From positions 1 through 6,092 of the forward strand of contig CALPJR020000059.1 of the NCBI GenBank assembly GCA_943323935.2: a stretch of 6,092 bases of DNA. The letters are read 5' to 3'. The DNA is from Bifidobacterium breve. Its GTDB lineage: Bacteria; Bacteroidota; Bacteroidia; Chitinophagales; Chitinophagaceae. The notes beneath the pieces were generated by a model. It made no database searches. It had not been told where the DNA came from and saw nothing but the letters and a program-made list of their open reading frames with translations. The translations under genes and the position numbers were made by a program. Shown one piece after another: positions 1 to 6,042 of this stretch; within the stretch, counting starts at the first letter, position 1; each line of letters starts with the position of its first letter.

Positions 1-2115
1 ACTTGGTGGCGTAACCGGTAAGTAGCTAGGTTTGGTATCGCTGGAGGCTTTTGGCTTGGACTCATTCCAATAGCCCGACTTATTACCGCCGTGCATTCTG
101 TCGTAGGCGCTGCCCCATCCACTTGATTGGTTTCTTGCGCCACCACCTGCACTTGATTTGTCTAATTTTTCTTCTGGCATTTCCTCAATGAACCTACTAG
201 GGTCATTTTGTACCAGTTGACCAAAGCGATACCTCGAGTTGGCATAGCTCAACCATAAATGTTTTTTTGCTCTTGTTACAGCAACATAAAATAATCTACG
301 CTCTTCTTCCAATTCCTCTCTTGTATTCACACTCATGCCACTTGGAAATAATGTTTCTTCCAATCCCACCACAAAAACACAATCAAATTCCAAACCCTTT
401 GCGGCGTGCACGGTCATTAATTTTACAGTGTCTTCGTTGCCCGTGTCGTTGTCTGCATCTGTAATTAAAGTAATCTGTTGTAAATAAGAGCCTAAACTTT
501 TATCTCCTAATTCACCATCATCATTGCTTGGGCTTTCTGTCCACTCTTTAATAGAGTTCAATAATTCTTGTACGTTTTCATAACGTGCCAATCCTTCGGT
601 AGACTTGTCATTGAAAAGTTCCTTAATCATATTTGTGCTCTTACCAACCTGCACTGCCACATCGTAGGCATTGTTTTTTGTTAAGAGGTTTTGAAAATAT
701 TTTATCATGGTCACAAACTCTTCTATAGAGGTAAGTGTGCCTGCTTTAAAACCAAATCCCTTTGCTTTTTCTAGTACTTCAAAAAAAGTTATATTTTGTT
801 CACTTGCTAATACCAAACATTTTTCCACAGTCGTTTTACCAATACCTCTTACGGGGTAATTGATAATTCTTTTTAATCCTTCCTCGTCTTTTGTATTGGC
901 AATAATACGCAGATAAGCGATAAAATCTTTCACTTCCTTTCTTTGATAGAAGCTAAGCCCACCATAGATCTTATAAGCTATACCCATTCTTCTTAAGCTT
1001 TCCTCAAAGGACCTGGATTGTGCATTGGTCCTGTATAAAATGGCAAAGTCTTTATTGTAAAAATGATTTCTTAATTTATTTTCTTGGATACTATCTGCAA
1101 CAAACTTTCCTTCTTCATTGTCGGTCATCGTGCGGACCAACTTAATTTTATCGCCTTCTTCATTGTCGGTCCATAGTTCTTTTGGAATCTGCCCTTTATT
1201 ATTTTTGATCACAAAATTAGCGACTTCGATGATAGACTTGCTGCTTCTATAGTTTTGTTCTAGCTTAACCAACTTGACATCATCATAATCTTTTTGAAAC
1301 TGTAAAATGTTTTCGATGGTAGCACCACGAAAACTATATATACTTTGTGCATCATCACCCACTACACAAAGATTTTCGTGCACTGCTGCAAGTAATTTTG
1401 CAATTTGATACTGCACAGGATTGGTATCCTGATACTCATCAATTAAAATATATTTAAACTTATGTTGGTACTTGTGCAGCACTTCTGGAAAGTCACGTAA
1501 GAGTTCGTGCATTTTAAAAAGCAAATCATCAAAATCCATCGCGCCACTTTTAAAACATCGCGCCACATAGCTTGCATAAATTTCTGCAATTTGTGGTCTG
1601 TTAGATCTTGCATCTTCTTGCTTCAAAAAATTATCCATCGCATATTCGCCAGGACCCACTAAAGCGTTTTTAGCAGATGAGATTCGATTGTGTACGATAT
1701 TCGGTTTATACAATTTATCGTCCAAGCCCATATCATTGATGACCTGCTTTAACACAGACCTTGAATCATCTGTATCATAGATGGTAAAACTCTGAGGATA
1801 TCCTAGCTTAGAGGCTTCTGCTCTTAATATGCGCGCAAAGACGCTGTGGAAAGTGCCTATGTATAAATTGCGCGCTTCGGTGTTGCCAAGGGCTTTTTCT
1901 ACCCTTTCTTTCATTTCCGCCGCTGCTTTATTGGTAAACGTAAGTGCTAAAATATTAAATGAGTCCACACCACTATGCATCAAGTGCGCAATACGGGAAG
2001 TCAATACTTTTGTTTTTCCACTTCCTGCGCCAGCAATAATCATTAAGGGGCCTTTAAGATGAAGCACGGCCTCTCTTTGTTGTTCATTTAAACCGTTTAA
2101 ATACGCTTGTTGCAT
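1..2115 (-). CDS. uvrD: UvrD/PcrA-type ATP-dependent DNA helicase, 3' end cut by window edge
   Basis: Superfamily 1A 3'-5' DNA helicase, known in this family for nucleotide-excision and mismatch repair and for clearing stalled replication or recombination intermediates. The frame is open from ATG at 2115 to base 1, giving 705 residues with no stop. All core motifs are seen: Walker A AGAGSGKT (28-35), motif Ia LTFTNKAAAEM (58-68), Walker B IDEYQDTN (225-232), motif III GDDAQSIYSFRG (253-264), motif IV LEQNYRSS (285-292), the GGLSFYQRKEVKD stretch (385-397), motif V TVHAAKGLEFD (568-578) and motif VI with R615 in VAVTRAKK. Residues from about 656 on form a Gly/Ser-rich linker. The family is usually about 720-780 residues, so mainly the small C-terminal domain lies outside. 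The start fits the family (motif I near residue 30), and an in-frame TAA lies 27 bases upstream of it. No Shine-Dalgarno is visible. UvrD versus PcrA naming is arbitrary here; helicase identity is near certain. Confidence 0.96.
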   Translation of the reverse strand, partial: MQQAYLNGLNEQQREAVLHLKGPLMIIAGAGSGKTKVLTSRIAHLMHSGVDSFNILALTFTNKAAAEMKERVEKALGNTEARNLYIGTFHSVFARILRAEASKLGYPQSFTIYDTDDSRSVLKQVINDMGLDDKLYKPNIVHNRISSAKNALVGPGEYAMDNFLKQEDARSNRPQIAEIYASYVARCFKSGAMDFDDLLFKMHELLRDFPEVLHKYQHKFKYILIDEYQDTNPVQYQIAKLLAAVHENLCVVGDDAQSIYSFRGATIENILQFQKDYDDVKLVKLEQNYRSSKSIIEVANFVIKNNKGQIPKELWTDNEEGDKIKLVRTMTDNEEGKFVADSIQENKLRNHFYNKDFAILYRTNAQSRSFEESLRRMGIAYKIYGGLSFYQRKEVKDFIAYLRIIANTKDEEGLKRIINYPVRGIGKTTVEKCLVLASEQNITFFEVLEKAKGFGFKAGTLTSIEEFVTMIKYFQNLLTKNNAYDVAVQVGKSTNMIKELFNDKSTEGLARYENVQELLNSIKEWTESPSNDDGELGDKSLGSYLQQITLITDADNDTGNEDTVKLMTVHAAKGLEFDCVFVVGLEETLFPSGMSVNTREELEEERRLFYVAVTRAKKHLWLSYANSRYRFGQLVQNDPSRFIEEMPEEKLDKSSAGGGARNQSSGWGSAYDRMHGGNKSGYWNESKPKASSDTKPSYLPVTPPS

Positions 2116-2140
2116 CCAGCGAAGATACGTTTACTTGCTG

Positions 2141-2174
2141 CAATTATATACCAAGTGGAAAACTAAAATGACAA
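2141..2174 (-). promoter_or_regulatory. possible promoter for the UvrD helicase gene
   Basis: On the minus strand, TATAATTG (2141-2148) matches the Bacteroidota -7 consensus TAnnTTTG at all but one fixed position. A TTG lies at 2172-2174, 23 bases further upstream, which is slightly longer than the usual spacing. The predicted transcript would start about 20 bases before the ATG at 2115. The placement just after the upstream gene's terminator supports a promoter here, but the exact boxes are uncertain. Confidence 0.35.
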
Positions 2175-2185
2175 AAAAGGAATTT

Positions 2186-2217
2186 AAAAAACAAGGGCAC
2201 CCGTTGCTGGGTGCCCT
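2186..2217 (-). terminator. intrinsic terminator after the OmpA-family lipoprotein gene
   Basis: On the minus strand a perfect 9-bp GC-rich stem (arms 2217-2209 and 2202-2194, AGGGCACCC with GGGTGCCCT) closes a 6-base loop and is followed directly by TGTTTTTT (2193-2186). The hairpin begins 59 bases after the TAG of the OmpA gene and lies before the helicase start. The plus strand shows no T run after the stem, so it should act in one direction only. It separates OmpA transcription from the helicase gene. Confidence 0.88.
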
Positions 2218-2244
2218 GAAAAAATCTTGATAGAAAGTTCAATC

Positions 2245-2266
2245 AATCTTTAAAAGGATAAAGATT
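2245..2266 (-). repeat. perfect 8-bp inverted repeat in the OmpA gene 3' untranslated region
   Basis: AATCTTTA (2245-2252) and TAAAGATT (2259-2266) are exact reverse complements around a 6-base loop, about 10 bases after the stop codon. The stem is AT-rich and lacks a following T run, so it is not itself a convincing terminator. It could be a 3' stability element or chance in AT-rich DNA. A weaker alternative stem (TTGAT 2227-2231 with ATCAA 2242-2246) overlaps its arm. Confidence 0.5.
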
Positions 2267-2276
2267 ATTTAAACGA

Positions 2277-3167
2277 CTATTTATTTTCTAATAACTTAAA
2301 GAATTGATCCAATTGAGGTAAGATCACGATTCTTGTTCTTCTATTTTTTGCTCTGTTTGCAGCGTTATCGTTTTCAACCAACGGTGCATACTCACCTCTA
2401 CCTGCTGCAGTCATACGCTTAGGATCTAAACCATAAGTATCTTGTAAAATACGCACGACTGTTGTTGCACGTTTTACTGATAAATCCCAGTTGTCTTCTA
2501 ATACAGAGCCGTTGTCTAATAATTGTTGAGAATCTGTATGACCCTCTACCATAAATTCAATAGTTGGCTGTGCTGCTAATACTTTAGCGACTTTACCCAA
2601 TACGGTTTTAGCCTTGTCTGTAATATTAAAGCTTCCGCTTTTAAATAATAATTTATCAGAAATATCAACGTATACTACACCCTTGTCTACTTTCACATTT
2701 ACGTCTTCATCATTTAAGTCGCCTAATACGCCTTTCAAGTTCATCACCAAGTTCATGTTGATTGAATCCTTACGCGCCATCGAACTTTGTAAACCTTGGA
2801 TATAATTATCTTTTGCACCAATATTGTCTAAAGATTTTTTGATACTTTCTGCTTGAGCACCTGTTACAACAGACATGTCTTTAAGTTGACTTAAAACTAC
2901 ATTGTTGTTTTGTTTTAAAAAGTCGATTTGCTTATTTAAATCAACAATTTGATTTTCTAAAGATTTTCTTTCAGCCGAAATTTTATCCGCATCATTTTTC
3001 GCTTTTGAAGTTGCATCTTGTGCATCGCGGTATTTACTTTGAAGGTCAGCATATGCGCCGTTTAATTGACCATATTTAGCTTCTGCTTCTTGTAATTTTT
3101 TAGGGCTAACGCAAGAGAATGCACCTAAGCTTATAAGAGCGAGCGCTAAAAAAATTTTACTTTTCAT
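2277..3167 (-). CDS. OmpA-family peptidoglycan-binding lipoprotein with coiled-coil spacer
   Basis: A 296-residue envelope protein expected to tie the outer membrane to peptidoglycan. Residues 1-18 form a lipoprotein-type signal (basic MKSK, hydrophobic core) ending in AFSC, with Cys19 the probable lipidated residue; Ala at -3 makes the lipobox slightly atypical. Residues about 24-115 are rich in Lys, Glu, Asp, Gln and Ala with heptad-like spacing (for example DLQSKYRDAQ), which I read as a coiled coil. The OmpA C-terminal domain spans about 158-285: EGHTDS (208-213), WDLSVKRA (227-234), AAGRGEYAP (254-262) and NRRTRI (275-280). Asp212 and Arg233 match the Asp/Arg pair that holds diaminopimelate in OmpA-type domains. 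No beta-barrel domain is present. Such proteins are sometimes labelled MotB-like, but no N-terminal transmembrane stator helix with its Asp is seen. It has its own promoter-like element and a strong terminator, so it is probably monocistronic. Confidence 0.93.
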   Translation of the reverse strand: MKSKIFLALALISLGAFSCVSPKKLQEAEAKYGQLNGAYADLQSKYRDAQDATSKAKNDADKISAERKSLENQIVDLNKQIDFLKQNNNVVLSQLKDMSVVTGAQAESIKKSLDNIGAKDNYIQGLQSSMARKDSINMNLVMNLKGVLGDLNDEDVNVKVDKGVVYVDISDKLLFKSGSFNITDKAKTVLGKVAKVLAAQPTIEFMVEGHTDSQQLLDNGSVLEDNWDLSVKRATTVVRILQDTYGLDPKRMTAAGRGEYAPLVENDNAANRAKNRRTRIVILPQLDQFFKLLENK

Positions 3168-3211
3168 GTTAAGTCTGTTTTTATAAATGAATAATCAAGT
3201 TATTGCTGTGA

Positions 3212-3246
3212 CAAAAATAGGAAACTACGGCATAGGAATAAAACAA
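3212..3246 (-). promoter_or_regulatory. probable Bacteroidota-type promoter for the OmpA-family gene
   Basis: On the minus strand TATTTTTG (3212-3219) matches the -7 consensus TAnnTTTG exactly, and a TTG within a T-rich run lies at 3244-3246, 24 bases upstream. The spacing is a few bases longer than typical. The start point would fall near 3205, leaving an untranslated leader of roughly 40 bases before the ATG at 3167. It would let the OmpA gene be expressed apart from the acyltransferase gene upstream. Confidence 0.5.
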
Positions 3247-3250
3247 AAAT

Positions 3251-3290
3251 GAAAAATCACATGTTTTTAACAAACTATATCGTCTGTGAT
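3251..3290 (-). terminator. weak candidate terminator at the end of the acyltransferase gene
   Basis: On the minus strand ATCACA (3290-3285) can pair with TGTGAT (3261-3256), with a possible 4-bp inner pairing in the 23-base gap, followed by TTTTTC (3255-3250) and a second T run. The stem is short, AT-rich and overlaps the stop codon at 3267-3269, so it is much weaker than the hairpin at 2194-2217. It could partly end the three-gene transcript, or be chance. Confidence 0.22.
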
Positions 3291-3833
3291 GCCATATTCG
3301 GGAACATAGCCCTCAAATTGTTTAAAAAAATTGACAATAAAGCGTAAATCGGCAGATTCGTCATTGCTTGTATAGAATGGCTCTGCAAAAACCACACGTC
3401 TATTGCCAAAATCAAAACCCGCCATCAAAATAGGCACCCCAGCGTTTTTAGCAATATGGTAAAAGCCTGTTTTGAATTTAAGGACTTTTGTCCGCGTGCC
3501 TTCTGGGGAAAGCGCAATATGAAAGCGTTCGTTTTGGCGATATAGTGCCACCACCTGATCTACCATATTGCTCTTTTTGTGTCGATCCACAGGATGTCCG
3601 CCTAAAAGCCTAAAAAACCACCCAGTAATAGGGTTAAAGAGCTCTTTTTTACCTAAAAACTGCACAAATTCAAAATGCATTTTTTTGCGGACTGCCAAAC
3701 CAAGAAAAAAATCCACACTATGGGTATGGGGTCCAGCAATGATTACAGACTGCTTAAGGGTATAAGGAAAATTACCTTCTGTTCTCCACCCCCTCACTGT
3801 AAAAAACCACCACGCTAAAAATCTTTGTAACAT
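3267..3833 (-). CDS. PlsC-family 1-acyl-glycerol-3-phosphate-type acyltransferase
   Basis: A 188-residue membrane-associated acyltransferase of the LPLAT/PlsC superfamily, which moves an acyl chain from acyl-CoA or acyl-ACP to a lipid hydroxyl such as lysophosphatidate. The four family blocks are visible: the HX4D catalytic box at His36-Asp41 (HTHSVD), block II GGHPVDR (78-84), block III SPEGTRTK (109-116) and block IV with Pro134 (GVPILMAG). An aromatic hydrophobic N-terminus (residues 2-15) may associate with the inner membrane. It is shorter than classical PlsC (about 240 residues) and resembles the compact acyltransferases found in many bacteria; glycolipid or another lysolipid is as possible a substrate as lysophosphatidate. 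The ATG at 3833 begins nine bases after the mnmH stop, so it is very likely the last gene of that operon. No Shine-Dalgarno is seen. The superfamily is certain, the substrate is not. Confidence 0.92.
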   Translation of the reverse strand: MLQRFLAWWFFTVRGWRTEGNFPYTLKQSVIIAGPHTHSVDFFLGLAVRKKMHFEFVQFLGKKELFNPITGWFFRLLGGHPVDRHKKSNMVDQVVALYRQNERFHIALSPEGTRTKVLKFKTGFYHIAKNAGVPILMAGFDFGNRRVVFAEPFYTSNDESADLRFIVNFFKQFEGYVPEYGITDDIVC

Positions 3834-3842
3834 ATGTTTAAT

Positions 3843-4889
3843 TTAAAGATGCATGAATAGACCTGCGTTTACAATAGCATTTACCTCTGCTGCTTCTATC
3901 TTTTCAATTTTGAATTTTGGAATCGCAGCGGTTTCAATATTTTTTAAGTAGACCTTGTCATAATATTTTAATAAAATAGAAAAAGCAGCTTCGATATTAT
4001 TTTCAACCAAGAAATTGACCGCAGTTTTTGTCTCTAATCCCCCCAATCTTTTTTGAATTCTTAAAGTGGCTGCGATTAAATCAGCTATCGCAAACTTGCC
4101 ATAAGCTTCAACAATAAATTGCAAACGAGCATCAAAAGGGATATCAATAAAATAACAAATACTGTTTCTGATATTTTTAAAAAAAGTAATTGGCAACATA
4201 TTGGTTCCTATTCTTTGGCTTTCGTCTTCAATCCAAAAACAAGTATGTGCTGCACTTATATGAAACAAAGCCCCCGCTAAATTATTTTCAAATTGCTCTT
4301 GGCTTGCCTGTTCATTTTGTCCAAGTGCACCAAATGCAGATCCTTTATGATTGGCCAATCCTTCTAAATCAATAACAGGGAGTTTACTTTTTTGTAATTG
4401 TAATAAGACTTCAGTTTTACCCGATCCCGTATATCCACCCAACACTTTCATGGAATAATTTTTTTCGAACTGCGCTAAAACCCAATTGCGATAAGCCTTG
4501 TAGCCTCCAGTAAGTTGTTCGGTTTTAAAACCATACAAATCTAATAACCAAGCAACGGCAGCACTTCGCATACCGCCTCTCCAACAGTGTACTAAAATAG
4601 TTGGTTTATTGCCATTTGATTTTTCATAGCTAGCAGCCCATCCCTCAACTTGTTCAATCATGTTTTGCATCTTGTTCCCAAAAAAAGGAAGACCTAATTT
4701 AATAGCGGCTTCTCTACTTTTTTGTTTATAGGTCGTTCCAATTTCTGCGCGCTCTTCATTGGTAAAAAGTGGAAGTGAAAAAGCATTTGGGATATGTGCA
4801 TGTGCATACTCATCAGGACTTCGAACATCAATGATTAAGTAGTTGGATAAATTTTCAAAAATCCCTTCTCCTGTTTTCTGTACACCCAT
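3843..4889 (-). CDS. mnmH: tRNA 2-selenouridine synthase (tRNA 2-thiouridine geranyl/selenotransferase)
   Basis: MnmH (SelU, YbbB) converts 2-thiouridine at wobble position 34 of Lys, Glu and Gln tRNAs to 2-selenouridine, by way of a geranylated intermediate, using selenophosphate from SelD. At 348 residues it is close to the family length. The N-terminal rhodanese domain (about 8-140) has IIDVRSPDEYAHAHIPNA (19-36) and the active-site loop HCWRGGMRS (101-109) with catalytic Cys102. The C-terminal P-loop domain has GGYTGSGKT (151-159, Lys158), the family stretch DLEGLANHKGSAFG (174-187), EDESQRIG (221-228) and the late RIQKRLGGL segment (277-285). The ATG at 4889 is one base from the TAG of the upstream glycosyltransferase, which suggests translational coupling, and the downstream acyltransferase begins nine bases after its TAA. 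No catalytic residue appears lost. No selD or mnmA gene is in the window. Identification is secure from the combined rhodanese and P-loop architecture. Confidence 0.96.
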   Translation of the reverse strand: MGVQKTGEGIFENLSNYLIIDVRSPDEYAHAHIPNAFSLPLFTNEERAEIGTTYKQKSREAAIKLGLPFFGNKMQNMIEQVEGWAASYEKSNGNKPTILVHCWRGGMRSAAVAWLLDLYGFKTEQLTGGYKAYRNWVLAQFEKNYSMKVLGGYTGSGKTEVLLQLQKSKLPVIDLEGLANHKGSAFGALGQNEQASQEQFENNLAGALFHISAAHTCFWIEDESQRIGTNMLPITFFKNIRNSICYFIDIPFDARLQFIVEAYGKFAIADLIAATLRIQKRLGGLETKTAVNFLVENNIEAAFSILLKYYDKVYLKNIETAAIPKFKIEKIEAAEVNAIVNAGLFMHL

Positions 4890-4890
4890 A

Positions 4891-5988
4891 CTACAAATTT
4901 ACTTGCTTTAATGTTGCTTCCAATGCTTCTTTTGTAAAGGGGATAAAAGGGATGGGTTGGTAATTAAAATTGTCAGCTGCTTTTAAGGCTGTTTCAAGAT
5001 GAAATTCGGTTTGATCATAGGCAATTGCCCAGCCTTTTTCTTGCCATCTTTTGGCTAAGTAGATTTGCTCTGTTTGCCCAGGCGTGGGTACTAATATCAA
5101 GGGCTTATTCAACGGAATCAGTTCCATCAAGCTCGTATAACCTCCACGGCTAATGATATATTTTGCATTTTTAATCGCCTTGACCAAATCGGGACCTCCT
5201 AGATGTGGCACAATAGACCCATAGGCAGAAACAGCATGGTTATGGGCTTGGTCCGCCGTGCCAGCGATGAGTTTAAAAGGTAGATGGAGCCCATTGCCTT
5301 CTACCCACAAGATTTCCTGAAAAATGCTTCTTTGTGGCTCTGGCCCAGACAGGATGCCTATAAATACATTGTCTGGCTGCTGTTCATTTACCGGATAGCT
5401 TGCATAGGCCTTTAACCTAGACAGGCAATTCATATACCAAACCGATACCGATGGTTTCCATATTGGATTTCCTAAAATACCAGCAAGGCTTTGTTCGCCT
5501 TGCATGTCTGGCACCCATACCATGGTATAAAAAAGCTTAAACCAGGTATACTGCACCCACTGTAATAAAATGGTTGTCCAGCTAAAAGGGGTTTGAAGGT
5601 TCAGCTGATGTGTTATAAATACCGAAGGCGTTTTTAAGTGAAAAAACCCCAGTCTGTTATCAGAAATGATCAAGTCAAATTTTTGGTGTCGATTTGTTGT
5701 ATATAACCACCAAAACTCTCTAAAGATGTTGTACAAAATGCGTGGAACCTGCACCAACATTTTAAATGCAAACCCTGATGCTTTTTTAGAATAACGAATA
5801 CCATATCCTTTTAATCTAAGGAAAGTCAAATTGGGAAAGGCTTCTCTTAAAATAATTTCATGAGCACCTTCTGTAGCAATCGTTACATGATAGCCAAGTT
5901 CAAGCAAAGCAGTAATCACCGGGATGCATCTTGTTGCATGACCAAGTCCCCAATCTAAGGGCGCGATGAGTACTTTTTTTTGTTGCAT
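4891..5988 (-). CDS. MurG-like (GT28-type, GT-B fold) glycosyltransferase, acceptor unknown
   Basis: A 365-residue putative glycosyltransferase. The N-terminal half opens with VLIAPLDWGLGHATRCIPV (6-24), whose GLGHATR matches the glycine-rich GxGHxxR loop of MurG/MGDG-synthase-like GT-B enzymes. The C-terminal half carries SRGGYTSLMEL (280-290) and LVPTPGQTEQ (299-308), the region that binds the nucleotide sugar in this group. A conserved-looking ILSGPEPQR (212-220) starts the second Rossmann half. Two aromatic hydrophobic stretches (about 73-98 and 141-159) suggest membrane contact. It is not MurG itself: the motifs differ in detail, and this looks like the uncharacterised class labelled glycosyl transferase family 28 in Bacteroidota. 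Sugar and acceptor cannot be read from sequence. It is the first gene of the three-gene set, ending one base before mnmH. Its ATG at 5988 is close behind a -7 box. A run of eight A covers codons 3-5. Confidence 0.87.
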   Translation of the reverse strand: MQQKKVLIAPLDWGLGHATRCIPVITALLELGYHVTIATEGAHEIILREAFPNLTFLRLKGYGIRYSKKASGFAFKMLVQVPRILYNIFREFWWLYTTNRHQKFDLIISDNRLGFFHLKTPSVFITHQLNLQTPFSWTTILLQWVQYTWFKLFYTMVWVPDMQGEQSLAGILGNPIWKPSVSVWYMNCLSRLKAYASYPVNEQQPDNVFIGILSGPEPQRSIFQEILWVEGNGLHLPFKLIAGTADQAHNHAVSAYGSIVPHLGGPDLVKAIKNAKYIISRGGYTSLMELIPLNKPLILVPTPGQTEQIYLAKRWQEKGWAIAYDQTEFHLETALKAADNFNYQPIPFIPFTKEALEATLKQVNL

Positions 5989-6006
5989 GAATCATTAAAT
6001 CTTATT

Positions 6007-6042
6007 CAAATATAGTTGTAAAAAATTGTAGTTTTGTAACAA
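6007..6042 (-). promoter_or_regulatory. probable promoter for the glycosyltransferase-mnmH-acyltransferase set
   Basis: On the minus strand TATATTTG (6007-6014) is an exact match to the Bacteroidota -7 consensus TAnnTTTG. The nearest upstream TTG is at 6040-6042, 25 bases away, which is longer than usual, so the -33 element is doubtful. Transcription would start near 6000, about a dozen bases before the ATG at 5988, giving a very short leader. No other promoter-like box is evident between the three genes. Confidence 0.5.

Noticed and set aside
267..464. 65-codon plus-strand open frame
   Set aside because: Antisense to helicase motifs V and VI with low-complexity translation; a shadow.
1829..2062. 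77-codon plus-strand open frame
   Set aside because: It lies wholly antisense to the helicase Walker A and motif Ia region, and its translation resembles no family I know; it is a shadow of the coding strand.
1..2115. Possible pseudogene, since no stop codon is seen for the helicase frame
   Set aside because: The frame is intact for 705 codons with every motif present; the missing end is simply beyond the window edge.
2614..2805. 63-codon plus-strand open frame
   Set aside because: Antisense to the OmpA protein's middle region, Ser/Thr/Phe-rich translation, no promoter or start signal; a shadow.
3568..3765. 65-codon plus-strand open frame
   Set aside because: Antisense to the acyltransferase catalytic motifs; a shadow.
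4190..4375. 61-codon plus-strand open frame
   Set aside because: Antisense to the mnmH P-loop domain; a shadow.
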